Made by a program: the position numbers and the translations under genes. Shown in pieces: positions 9,497 to 21,600 of a stretch of 64,000 nucleotides of DNA. Source of the stretch: Chrysomallon squamiferum (lineage: Eukaryota > Mollusca > Gastropoda > Neomphalida > Peltospiridae); the NCBI GenBank assembly GCA_012295275.1, contig CM022672.1:27769472-27833471 (forward strand), given 5' to 3'. Numbering within the stretch: position 1 is the first letter of the stretch; every line of letters starts with the position of its first letter. Under the pieces are notes generated by a model that had not been told where the DNA came from, made no database searches, and saw only the letters and a program-made list of their open reading frames with translations.

Positions 9497-12153
9497 TTAC
9501 AAAAAGAAAATCTATACTAACATTCGTTCTGAATTAATATTTACCCGTATCTTTTCATTATTAGTATTACATCCTTAAGTTAACGAAAATGAGCCAAAGT
9601 AAAAAAGAAATCTAAATTATTTAAAAAGTAAAATAATCTATATAGGGGTGCAACTAATCCCCTTCTTTTAATTTTTGTGAGCAAATTCTATCCGCTAGAT
9701 TAGTGATGATTAGTGATGAAATGGAAAAAATAACAACAACAACAATAACTATAAATATTAGGTAATGCAATTAAATACTAGAAAATAAACGAATCAAAAT
9801 TTATTTGAGGGTTCAACAGTGTTCTTGTAAAAAAAAAATGTTTTATTTTTTATTTTTATTTATGTTTTGGTAGTGTTATGAAATGAAACTGGCTACAGAA
9901 TACTCCAAATGGTTAACTGTTGAAGCTATGTATTTATTAATTAATACTTTTTGTTTAAATTATTATATAAATGTTGGAGAAAGATGGACACATTCTGTTT
10001 GTTTTAGAAATAGGTGAATGTATTCAGTTTATAATGTTCGTTCGACCAAAGTTCGTTACTAATAAATTAATAAATACAATAATCTTTCTTATAATTTAAA
10101 ATCATATATCTGAACCACTGAACTTTAAAATAAAGAAAATAAAATAGGCTCCAATTTGTTTCTTCTTAACGGTTTTTAATTATCTGGAGCATCATTATTT
10201 CGAAAATCTGTAATCATAATTAACATGTATGTAAATTATTGATGCAGTATTCAGGGTACTTATCTGATTTTACAGTTCAAGAAATATAGTGGATGGCTGT
10301 AACTGTAAAAAAACTATTCGTGACTTAGTAGTTTTTGTTGCAGCTGTCCACTGCACTGGCTGTGTTGTACATTAACAAACAGGAAGTGTTTAGCAAATTC
10401 TATTCACACATCCCTCCACCAATAAAAAAAAGAAAAAGAAGAAGATCCCAGAAAACAGAGAAAGAGATATAAAATTGTGCCTGTTTTGTACCTGACTGGG
10501 CGAGCAAAAGTGTTAGAAACCAAATGTGGCATCCACATCAAACAAGTCCGTTAAGACGCGGTGTTTATAAAATATAAATTATGGAAAGACGTTGAATGAC
10601 TGAAGTAACACAATTATGTACAAACGTGTTTTGCCGGTTGTAAATAAGCTGTCGCAACTTCGTAACCAGTTTGCTTCCACTGTTAGGCTAGATGTTATGT
10701 AGCGGGAATATTTTAAATAAATAAAATATGTCCTAGTTTCCATAAATGTAGCCGACGGTATACTTGTCGGAATCGCGTAACCCAATTAATAATTTATGTG
10801 ATTTGATTAATATCTAATTTTTAATTTTTACTGCAAATATTCACTTTCAGTGGAGTGGATAAATATTTGTCAGCAGGAATAGTTTATTTACTTGGAAATA
10901 TGAACTGAAATTAGAATGGAGGAATCAACACAAAACAAAAGAGCGAAAAAGAAAAAAAATAACAAAAAGAGAGCAAGAAAAAGAACAATAATCATAAAAT
11001 ATTTTCTTATTATATTGATTTTTAACTGTTGAGATATAATTCATCTTGGATGGATTTTTTGGGGGATTTCCTTTTTTTCTTCTTTTTTTTTTCATTATTA
11101 ATTTATAGAAGCAAAGCTGAACTGATGTCACTTTCCTAAGTTTTGATTGGATGGTAAACATGTTAACACAATGGCTATTGTTTGATACTGCCTGGATTTA
11201 GTAATTAGTGAAGCTGCTTAATTAAATCTCCACAGAAACCTGGCCATTGGCTGGGCAGGGTGAGTTGTTTGTCACCTGGTGTCGTTGTTAATTTTCAAAA
11301 CGACATCTGAACTAGCAGCATATGTGTGCAAAATATACTAATACTGCAACAATTGAAAAACAATTGATAAGTCTCGGTAAATATACTTTGCCTTTATTTA
11401 CAATTAATTATATTTTGTACTTTGCTAATAACCACACTTTTAAAGTTTTTTTATTTTTTTATTTTATTTTTTTTTTTTCCCTTAATATTACATGATGGAC
11501 AGTGTTTTGAATTTTGAAATATTACTAAAGTTTAAGTAGTCGCCATTTTTAATTTTGATATTTTTATCTTTAATTTTTATTTTAAACTGAGTAATTATGA
11601 TTTAGAAAAATTTATTAATGAATGATACCATATTTTAAAATATCAGTTCATCTTCCAAATTATTTTATAGTTTTGTTTTGGTACTTTGTGGTTTGCAGTA
11701 TTTATAAATGCAGATGAAATTATACCAGGCTGTGTTTATTTACTTTAAAAAAAAAAAAAAAAAAAAAACACATTTTATAACTAATTGTTTTCTTTTTCTT
11801 TTTAGCCTCTGTACTGAAATGAATAATCTCTTGCTGAGAGTCACAAAATGAGGAGATGACTGATGAAAGCATCTGTGTTTAGTATTAACTGGAAATGGAA
11901 TTTTAATACTATACAGGCTCTAGCATGAGTAAGTAACATAACAGTATATAAGTTTTATATTTTAATGTTTTAAAATTCAAAAATCTTTTCAACTAAACAA
12001 TAATGATATGGTTAAGAAGTATATTTACAAACACTTAGATATATTATTACTTCTTTTTATCAACATTGAAACTTTATACAGCACTACTGCCCACACAGAC
12101 ACATACAAATATATAGAATTAGCTATATAACATAGCTTGTCTCAAACACTTAC
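9071..12153. other. AT-rich sequence without a supported gene
   Basis: It holds an AAT microsatellite (9442-9494), A- and T-runs (near 11458-11480 and 11745-11768) and scattered short open frames with no motif. If the VWDE-like gene continues 3' on the minus strand, this would be its next intron. I found no convincing next exon. Confidence 0.55.
9442..9494. repeat. (AAT)n microsatellite
   Basis: About 17 perfect AAT triplets. Confidence 0.95.
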
Positions 12154-12347
12154 TGTGATGGACTTGAAGTAACAGGTCAGAGTATGGGAGTTGTAGAAAT
12201 TTTCTCCATAGATATAGATTTTCTGTGTACAAGAACCTGTCCCCATATCACACAATCCACCCTGAGAGGATCCATGAACTTTAGGGGGAACTGACAAATC
12301 CAATGAACAGTCTTCTCCTACATAGCCCTCATGACAATCACACACAC
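12154..12347 (-). CDS. VWDE-like exon 9 (EGF end, TIG-like start)
   Basis: 194 bp, ending in phase 0; acceptor TTTATAG, donor GTAAGTG. VCDCHEGYVGEDC completes the EGF domain. A segment with GGLCDMGTGSC and IYGENFYNSHTLTCYF follows and resembles the first strands of a TIG/IPT domain, so at least one further exon is expected downstream. Confidence 0.92.
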
Positions 12348-13141
12348 CTATAAATTCAATGATTTATATACACTTGTACATTTATTGAATTAATTACACA
12401 CATCTACAAAACACTGAATTAATCAGAACACCTATAAATACATTGATTTAATCAAAGGCACCAATAAATATTTATTGGTGCCTTTATATATATATATATA
12501 CACACACATACGCATACACACAAACCTGAAGAAATTACATACTGTTAATTATATTTCTATTTAAACTATTAAATCTTATTAGTTAAGTATGTAACAGTAA
12601 TTATATTTATTTAATCACACACATATATATTAATTAATTATATGTCTTTAATAGTCTTTTATGCACATACTTGTAACTAAAGTCACAAAAAGGAATCATA
12701 TAAACCTGTAAATCAAATGGCTCAGTATGAGATGCTCACAAACAAAATAATGACACTAACCTTCTCTACATGTCCCATGGTCATTGCATTCCTCTGGACA
12801 AACACTGCCAATGATGCTGAAGTCAATGGTAGTGAGACCAGATTCAGATTTAACCCAGAACCGATCGTTCATCACCACTTCAGACACACACTGTTCTTTA
12901 ACATTCTCCAGTGCAGTAGTAGTATAGCGTGTGTCATCCATAATCTGAATTATATAGAAGTGAAACACTACACTAACACACACACAGACACTACTCACAT
13001 GTACACATACTATATACAAAGACACAGAGAAAATGGAAAGAAAAGAGACAGAACATCAAAGAATGGAAAGACAACTGACAGCATATAAAAATGAGAAAGC
13101 GATAGAAAGACAAATAGATAGATAAGCAGATAGATAGATCT

Positions 13142-13197
<56 letters not shown>

Positions 13198-15530
13198 TGG
13201 TGATAGAAATAGACAAATAGAGAATTAAAGTAGTTGTTAAATCTAATATTACCTGAATGTCCTCCACATAACCTTTGATAACAAGGTCAAGGTCAATGTT
13301 TTGAACTTTGCTGGTACAGACACGACCAGACTCGTGTTTCTGTATGTACTCAGTACAGAACTGTTTTGCCTTCTCCATAGTCCAGCCTTTCAGTGTTGGC
13401 CAGGTGTATCCCTTCAAGTAACACTTACATTCACATTAACTGTTACCAACATTTACTTTTACTCTTACACTAACATTTAAATTAGTTTACCACTTATATT
13501 AAACATTAGACCAACATATATATAACTGTTCCACTAAACTTTTAATGAACTGTTTAACATTAAACTATTACATTAAGATTTACATAAATAACTAATATAC
13601 ATACATTTATGTAATCTGTTACATTGCATTTTATGTGTGTTTAATGTTAACTAAAGAAATGATATCAGTGTACCTGGGGAGATGAGTCAACATCATGCTC
13701 ATATACAACGCACTGACTGGAGCCAACAGCTGCCGTCTGTTTTAGTTCATCTGTAATATCTTTACCTGTAAACACAAATAAATATAGTAAGTGTGACTGA
13801 GATCACTTAGTGAGCTAACTTCATATATAAATATGACTCAGTGTTTTGATGTCAAGCACTTCTACTGTCTACTCTTGAGTCCAGTTTTTTATGCCGAACA
13901 TTTCTATTGTTTAATGTGAGTCCAGCATTTTGATGTCAAACACTTCTGTTGTTTACTGTGAGTCCAGTGTTTCATCTCCTGATATTTGTTTTGATGTAGT
14001 AAAAGCACAGAGACAATGATGTACTTGGGTATACAAAGCTGTATAACATACCTTGTCTGATTTTCTCGAAATTGTCTTGACACATGAAGGCATAGCCATG
14101 GCTACAGTCAATGTTTTCTTTGTTGTCACAGGAACAGTAAGTCTGGCTGACAGTTGTACCTTTAGTTGCAGTAGCTGCACCACAGACACCTCTGTACAAT
14201 GATTCTTCTTTACTCATTCTGTTAAACAATTAAATTAATATGTACAGTTTTATTTATATCATGACAACTCACTTTTGCTCGTTGTTATTTCATTATCAAA
14301 TAAGTACAGAACATGTGTATTCTGTTTGAGTACTTTAAATAGTTAAGTATTTAAAATATTTACCTCCAGCTAACTGAGAATTTGTTTGGGTAAGCACCTC
14401 CAGTAACAATGCCTCCATCTCTTGTTTTCAAATCATTGTTCTTGTTCCCATCAAATGTTCCACACAGACCTAACAACAATTTTAATTTAGTTAATGAATG
14501 GAATAATCTACGCAGACCTAACAACACTTTAATTTAATTTGTGACTCAAATTATATGCACAGACCTGTCAACCCTCTTTTTAAATTAGTGAGTCAAAAAA
14601 TCTACACAGATCTAACAACAGTTTTAATTTAGTTAGTTACTCAAACTAACTAGACAGACCTAACGACACATAAAAATATGGATATGAAATTAAAACAATA
14701 CCTTCTGTGTGATCAAAGTCAATAGCTGATGCACTAAACCAGACATTTAGAAACTCTCCATTAACAGACACTGTCAACAATGACCCACTGAGCAACATCA
14801 CCTGTAACAACAGCATTTACTTTACATTAAGACTGAGTTTATATTAATCATCTGTAGATGTTTTTCTTAAAGCCTAAAACTGCTATATAAAAAATATTAT
14901 TTTTGTTTTAAACTAAACTGTGCTGCAAAGAGATTTAGCAAACTCACATCATATTTCTTTCCTCCATTCATTCTGATCACTCGAAATCCAGCTGTTAACT
15001 CTCCTGTTAGGTACAACTGTACTGAAATAGGTGTTCCATAGTTTGATTTGCCCATTGATGGTCCACATCTATCAACTACAACAACATCATCATCAACCTG
15101 CACAGCAACAGCACAATTGCAAGCTGCTCTCCCATTGCATTTTCGGTAGAATGTGTGGATCTGGAGAAACAAAAAGGAACAAAAAAAAAAAAAACCCAGA
15201 CATGAATGATATATTACTTAACAGATGTTAATTTATTATTTGTCTTCTCTATGCATATCATCTGAAGTCAGGTTTTCATTTATTACCATAACCATCATCA
15301 TTATCACTACTATTATTAATTAATAATTCTTAGTAGTAATGCTTCAACTAATATCACAAAAATAAAAACATCAACAGTAACAACAAACATTTCTTACTTA
15401 CTTCATGAAATAATATTAAATGTAACTGTTTACAAGTATATGTCAGCTAGATTATTTCTTACTTACTTCATATGGCAGAGTGGTGTGCCGGTAGAGAATA
15501 AATTCTCCCTCATTGAAATTGTTGTAGTAT
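12154..15530 (-). CDS. VWDE: VWDE-like gene, partial, nine exons
   Basis: Nine minus-strand exons with GT-AG borders and matching phases join into about 426 codons without a stop. They encode most of a von Willebrand factor type D domain. It has the EGEF(I)LYRH start, CNCAVAVQ, a DRCGP block and the closing GLCGTFDGNKNND motif with an FSVSW end. Next comes a cysteine-containing region (YCSCDNKENIDC), then the block GWTMEKAKQFC...VEDIQ-IMDDTRY, then an EGF-like domain (CPEECNDHGTC / CDCHEGYVGEDC). The last exon enters a TIG/IPT-like segment (IYGENFYNSHTLTCYF). This order matches von Willebrand factor D and EGF domain-containing proteins, which are secreted or cell-surface. Signal peptide and N-terminus lie upstream of the satellite arrays or outside the window, and the 3' end is not identified. 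It may be one of several paralogues, so the symbol marks the family. No frameshift was found. Confidence 0.9.
12761..12944 (-). CDS. VWDE-like exon 8 (EGF start)
   Basis: 184 bp, ending in phase 1; acceptor TATAATTCAG, donor GTTAGTG. It begins IMDDTRYTTTALENVKEQC and ends SVCPEECNDHGTCREG, the first half of an EGF-like domain. Confidence 0.92.
13144..13194. repeat. (GA)n microsatellite in VWDE-like intron
   Basis: About 25 GA dinucleotides in the intron between exons 8 and 9 of the order given from the 3' side (12944-13253). Confidence 0.95.
13253..13411 (-). CDS. VWDE-like exon 7
   Basis: 159 bp, 53 codons; donor GTAATATT. The acceptor (TTGAAG before GGATAC) has a weak pyrimidine tract, so the 5' edge may shift slightly. 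It encodes GWTMEKAKQFCTEYIQKH and SGRVCTSKVQ and ends YVEDIQ, matching the family's post-vWD block. Confidence 0.87.
13674..13765 (-). CDS. VWDE-like exon 6
   Basis: 92 bp; acceptor GTGTTTACAG, donor GTACAC. It encodes DITDELKQTAAVGSSQCVVY and ends DSSPQ in phase 0. Confidence 0.88.
14052..14218 (-). CDS. VWDE-like exon 5 (cysteine-containing linker)
   Basis: 167 bp, phases consistent with both neighbours; acceptor TTTAACAG, donor GTATGT. It encodes RMSKEESLYRG, then YCSCDNKENIDCSHGYAFMC. This is the region between vWD and EGF in this family. Confidence 0.9.
14364..14469 (-). CDS. VWDE-like exon 4 (vWD C-terminal GLCG motif)
   Basis: 106 bp, entering with 2 and leaving with 2 bases of split codons. 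It carries GLCGTFDGNKNNDLKTRDG, the diagnostic Ca-binding loop at the end of vWD domains, then an FSVSW terminus. Confidence 0.95.
14702..14801 (-). CDS. VWDE-like exon 3 (vWD)
   Basis: 100 bp, ending in phase 1; acceptor TTGTTACAG, donor GTATTG. It encodes SLLTVSVNGEFLNVWFSAS and ends DHTE plus the first base of the glycine codon that opens GLCG. Confidence 0.92.
14948..15160 (-). CDS. VWDE-like exon 2 (vWD core)
   Basis: 213 bp, 71 codons, phase 0 at both ends; acceptor TTTCTCCAG, donor GTGAGT. It encodes HTFYRKCNGRAACNCAVAVQ, an acidic DDDVVVVDRCGP block, and VQLYLTGELTAGFRVIRMNG. The paired cysteines are typical of vWD. Confidence 0.93.
15467..15530 (-). CDS. VWDE-like exon 1 of those visible (vWD start)
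   Basis: 64 bp; acceptor AG at 15531-15532, donor GTAAGTAAG below 15467. After one base completing a split codon it reads YYNNFNEGEFILYRHTTLPYE, the start of a vWD fold. The usual upstream DPH.xTFDG part must be on an earlier exon that I do not find in the window. Confidence 0.9.
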
Positions 15531-15639
15531 CTAGTATAAATACATTATATAATAAGTCACAGAAAAAAACCCCATCAAATATTGGTAAATAACAGTTAAA
15601 AATATAACATATTTGATTTTTATTGCTGATAAATGTAAA
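15531..15639. other. Intron sequence upstream of first visible VWDE-like exon
   Basis: About 110 bp of AT-rich sequence without repeats joins the exon to the satellite array. Confidence 0.7.
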
Positions 15640-18600
15640 ATTATATGATTAGACTTTTGTTGATGATGACAGCAAAAATATAACATTAGATTTGTTCCAC
15701 CGATGAAAGCAAAAATATAACATTTGATTTTTGTTGCTGATGAAAGGAAAAATATAACATTAGATTTGTTTCAGTGATGAAAATAAAAATATAACATTTG
15801 ATTTGTTTCATTTTGAAAAAAAAAAATAAAATTAATGAAAGTAAAAATATAACATTAGATTTGTTTTGTTGATGAAAGTAAAAATATAACATTAGATTTG
15901 TGTTGTTGATGAAAGTAAAAATATAACATTAGATTTGTGTTGTTGATGAAAGTAAAAATATAACATTAGATTTGTTTTGTTGATGAAAGTAAAAATATAA
16001 CATTAGATTTGTTTTGTTGATGAAAGTAAAAATAACATTAGATTTTTGTTGTTGATGAAAAAGTAAAATATAACATTTGATTTTTGTTGATGAAAATAAA
16101 AATATAACATTAGATTTGTTTTGTTGATGAAAAAAAAAAATATAACATTAGATTTGTTTTGATGAAAAGTAAAAATATAACATTAGATTTGTTTCAGTGA
16201 TGAAAATAAAAATATAACATTAGATTTGTTTGTTGAAAAATAAAAATATAACATTAGATTTGTTTGTTGATGAAAGTAAAAAATATAACATTTGATTTTT
16301 TTTGTTGATGAAAAAAAAATAAAGATTTGTTTTGTTGATTTTAACATTTGATTTGTGATGAAAAGTAAAAATATAACATTAGATTTGTTTTGTGATGAAA
16401 GTAAAAATATAACATTAGATTTGTTTCACTGATGAAAGTAAAAATATAACATTAGATTTGTGTTGTTGATGAAAGTAAAAATATAACATTAGATTTGTTT
16501 GTTGATGAAAGTAAAAATATAACATTAGATTTGTGTTGTTGATGAAAGTAAAAATATAACATTAGATTTGTTTTGTTGATGAAAAAAAAAAATAACATTA
16601 GATTTGTTTTGTTGATGAAAGTAAAAAATATAAATTAATGAAAAAAAAATATAACATTAGATTTGTTTGTGGATGAAAGTAAAAATATAACATTAGATTT
16701 GTGTTGTTGATGAAAGTAAAAATATAACATTAGATTTGTTTCAGTGATGAAAATAAAAATATAACATTAGATTTGTTTCACTGATGAAAATAAAAATATA
16801 ACATTAGATTTGTGTTGTTGATGAAAGTAAAAATATAACATTAGATTTGTTTCAGTGATGAAAGTAAAAATAACATTAGATTTGTTTTGATGAAAAAGTA
16901 AAAATAAACATTAGATTTGTTTTGATGAAAGTAAAATATAACATTTGATTTGTGTTGTTGATGAAAGTAAAAATATAACATTAGATTTGTGTTGTTGATG
17001 AAAGTAAAAATATAACATTAGATTTGTTTTGTTGATGAAAATAAAAATATAACATTAGATTTGTTTTGTTGATGAAAGTAAAAATATAACATTAGATTTG
17101 TTTTGATGAAAGAAAAATAAAAATATAAAGTATTAACATTTGTTTGTTTCAGGTGATGAAAAAAAAAATATAACATTAGATTTGTGTTGTGATGAAAAAA
17201 AAAAAAATATAACATTAGATTTGTTTGTTGATGAAAGTAAAAATATAAATTTGATTTGTTTGTTGATGAAAAAAAATATAACATTAATTTGTTTTGTTGA
17301 TGAAAAAAAAAAAATATAACATTAGATTTGTTTCAGTTGATGAAAAAAAAATAAATAATTTGTTTGTTGATGAAAATTTAACATTAGATTTTTTTGTTGA
17401 TGAAAAAAAAATATAACATTAGATTTGTTTTGTGATGAAAAAAAAAATATAACATTTTTTGTTTGATGAAAGTAAAAATAATAACATTATTATTTTGTTT
17501 GTTGATGAAAGTAAAAATATAACATTAGATTTGTTTGTTGATGAAAAAAAAATATAACATTAGATTTGTTTGTTGATGAAAGTAAAAAAAAATAACATTA
17601 GATTTGTTTTGATGAAAATAAAAAAATATAACATTAGATTTGTTTTGTTGATGAAAATAAAAATATAACATTAGATTTGTTTTGATGAAAAAAAAAAAAT
17701 AACATTATTTTGTTTGTTGTTGTGATGAAAAAAAAATATAACATTAGATTTTGTTTTGTTTTGTGATGAAAATAAAAATATAAACATTAGATTTGTTTTG
17801 TTGATGAAAGTAAAAAAAATAACATTAGATTTGTTTTTGTTGATGAAAAGTAAAAATATAACATTAGATTTGTTTTGTTGATGAAAAAAAAAAAAATAAC
17901 ATTAAATTTTAGTTTTGTTGATGAAAGTAAAAATATAACATTAGATTTGTTTGTGAAAAAAAAATAACATTAGATTTGTTTGTTTGAAAATAAAAATATA
18001 ACATTTTGTTTGATGAAAAAAAATATAACATTAGATTTGTTTTTGATGAAAGTTTTTTGTTTGTTGAAAAGTAAAAATATAACATTAGATTTGTTTTGTT
18101 GATGAAAATAAAAATATAACATTAGATTTGTTTTTGATGAAAAAAAAAAATATAACATTAGATTTGTTTGTTGATGAAAGTAAAAATATAACATTAGATT
18201 TGTTTTTGATGAAAGTAAAAAAACATTAGATTTGTTTCAGTGATGAAAAAAAATATAACATTAGATTTGTTTGTTGATGAAAAAAAAAAAATATAACATT
18301 AGATTTGTTTCAGATGAAAAAAAAAATATAACATTAGATTTGTTTGTGATGAAAGAAAAAATAAATTAATTTGTGTTTTTGATGAAAAATAAAAATATAA
18401 CATTAGATTTGTTTGTTGAAAAAAAAAATATAACATTAGATTTGTTTTGTTGATGAAAGTAAAAATATAACATTAGATTTGTTTTGTTGATGAAAAAAAA
18501 AATATAACATTAGATTTGTTTCAGTGATGAAAATAAAAATATAACATTAGATTTGTTTTGTTGATGAAAAAAAAAAATAAACATTAGATTTGTTTGTTGA

Positions 18601-21600
18601 TGAAAGTAAAAAAATAACATTTAGATTTTTTTTGTTGATGAAAAAAAAATATAACATTAGATTTGTTTTGTTGATGAAAAAAAAAATATAACATTAGATT
18701 TGTTTTTGTAAAAATATAACATTAGATTTGTTTGTTGAAAATATAAAAATATTACATTTTGTTGTTTTTGTTTTGATGAAAGTAAAAATATAACATTAGA
18801 TTTGTTTGTTGATGAAAGTAAAAATATAACATTAGATTTGTTTGTTGATGAAAGTAAAAATATAACACATTTTTGTGTTGATTGATGAAAATATAAAAAA
18901 TATAACATTAAAAGAAAAATATAACATTAGATTTGTTTTTGTGATGAAAGAAAAATAAACATTAACATTATTTTGTTTTGTTGATGAAAAAAAAAAAATA
19001 AAAAAAATTAACATTTTTGTTTCAGTGATGAAAAAAAAATAACATTAATTTGTTTGTTGATGAAAGAAAAAAAAAATTAAAAATGAAAATGAAAGTAAAA
19101 ATATAACATTAGATTTGTTTTGTTGATGAAAATAAAAATATAACATTTGATTTGTTTTGTTGATGAAAAATAAAAAATATAACATTAGATTTGTTTTGTT
19201 GATGAAAATAAAAATAATTAAATTTGATTTGTTTGATTTGTTTGAATGAAAGTAAAAAATATAACATTAGATTTGTTTTGTTGATGAAAGTAAAAAAAAT
19301 ATAACATTAGATTTGTTTGTTGATGAAAGTAAAAAATATAACATTAGATTTGTTTGTGATGAAAAAAAAAATAACATTAGATTTGTTTTGTTGATGAAAA
19401 TAAAAAAATATAACATTAGATTTGTTTGTTGATGAAAAAATAAAAATATAACATTAGATTTAAAAATATAACATTAGATTTGTTTGTTGATGAAAAAAAA
19501 AAATATAACATTAGATTTGTTTTGTTGATGAAAAGTAAAAATATAACATTAGATTTGTTTTTGATGAAAACATTAGATTTGTTTGTTGATGAAAAATAAA
19601 AATATAACATTAGATTTGTTTTGATGATGAAAGTAAAAATATAACATTAGATTTTTTTGTTGATGAAAGTAAAAATTTTGTGTTTTGTTGATGAAAAAAA
19701 ATATAACATTAGAAAAAAAATATAACATTAGATTTGTTTTTGTTGATGAAAAAAAAAATATAACATTAGATTTGTTTGTTGATGAAAGTAAAATATAACA
19801 TTAGATTTGTTTCAAAATGAAAAAAAAAAATATAACATTAGATTTGTTTGTTGATGAAAAAAAAATAACATTTGAATTTTGTTTGATGAAAGTAAAAAAA
19901 AATAACATTAGATTTGTTTGTGATGAAAAAAAAAATATAACATTAGATTTGTTTTGTTGAAAATAAAAATGATGAAAGTAAAAATATAACATTAGATTTG
20001 TTTTGTTGATGAAAAAAAAAAATATAACATTTGATTTGTGTTGTTGATGAAAGTAAAAATATAACATTTTGATTTGTTTGTTGATGAAAGTAAAAATATA
20101 ACATTAGATTTGTTTTGTTGATGAAAGTAAAAATATAACATTAGATTTGTTTTGATGATGAAAGTAAAAAATATAACATTAGATTTGTTTTGTTGATGAA
20201 AAAAAAAAAATATAACATTAGATTTGTTTGTTGATGAAAAAAAAAATATAACATTAGATTTGTGTTGTTGATGAAAGTAAAAAAATATAACATTAGATTT
20301 GTTTTGATGAAAGTAAAAATATAACATTAGATTTGTTTGTTGATGAAAAAAAATAAAATATAAAAATTAAAAATATTTTAGATTTGTTGTTGATGAAAAA
20401 AAAAAATATAACATTAGATTTTTTTTGTTGATGAAAGTAAAAAATATAACATTTGATTTTTGTTTCATTGATGAAAAAAAAATATAACATTAAATTTTTG
20501 TTTCAATTTAAAAATATAACATTAGATTTTTTCACTGATGAAAAAAAAATATAACATTAAAATGAAAAAAAAAATATAACATTAGATTTGTTTTGTTGAT
20601 GAAAGTAAAAAAAAATATAACATTAAAATTTGTTTTTGTTGATGAAAAAAGTAAAAATATATAACATTAGATTTTTTTGTTGATGAAAAAAAAAAAATAA
20701 CATTAGATTTGTTTTGTTGATGAAAGTAAAAATATAACATTAGATTTTTTTGAATGAAAATAAAAATATAACATTAATTTTTTTTTGATGAAAAAAAAAA
20801 TAACATTAGATTTGTTTTGAATGAAAATAAAAATATAACATTAGATTTGTTTTGTTGATGAAAAAAAAAATATAACATTAGATTTGTTTTGAAAATTGAT
20901 TTGTGATGAAAAAAAAAAATAAACATTAGATTTGTTTTGTTGATGAAAGTAAAAAATGAAATTAAAAATAAAATAAAATTAACATTTTGTTTTGTTGATG
21001 AAAGTAAAAATATAACATTAGATTTGTTTTGTTGATGAAAGTAAAAAAAAATAAAATTAAAAAATATTTGTTTTTTGATGAAAGTAAAAATATAACATTA
21101 GATTTGTTTTGTTGATGAAAAAAAAATATAACATTAGATTTGTTTTGTTGATGAAAAAAAAAAAAATAAACATTAGATTTGTTTCAGTGATGAAATGAAA
21201 AATAACATTAGATTTGTGTTGTGATGAATAAAAATATAACATTAGATTTGTTTTGTTGATGAAAAAAAAAATATAACATTAGATTTGTTTTGTTGATGAA
21301 AAAAAAAATAAAATTAACATTTGTTTTGTTGATGAAAAGTAAAAATATAACATTAGATTTGTTTTGTTGATGAAAATAAAAATATAACATTAGATTTGTT
21401 TTGTTGATGAAAGTAAAAATATAACATTAGATTTGTTTGTTGATGAAAGAAAAAAAATTTAATTTTTTTGTTTGATGAAAAAGTAAAAATATAACATTTG
21501 ATTTGTTTGTTGATGAAAATAAAAAAAACATTAAATTTGATTTGTTGAAAAGTAAAAATATAACATTAGATTTGTTTGTGAAAAAAAAAATAACATTATT

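Noticed and set aside
11800-11935. Possible exon at 11.8-11.9 kb (plus: TTTTTAG acceptor, GTAAGT donor; minus: TTTCCAG then 15 codons and TGA)
   Set aside because: Both strands can be read as exons and neither gives a recognisable continuation of the VWDE-like protein. Evidence is too weak to choose.
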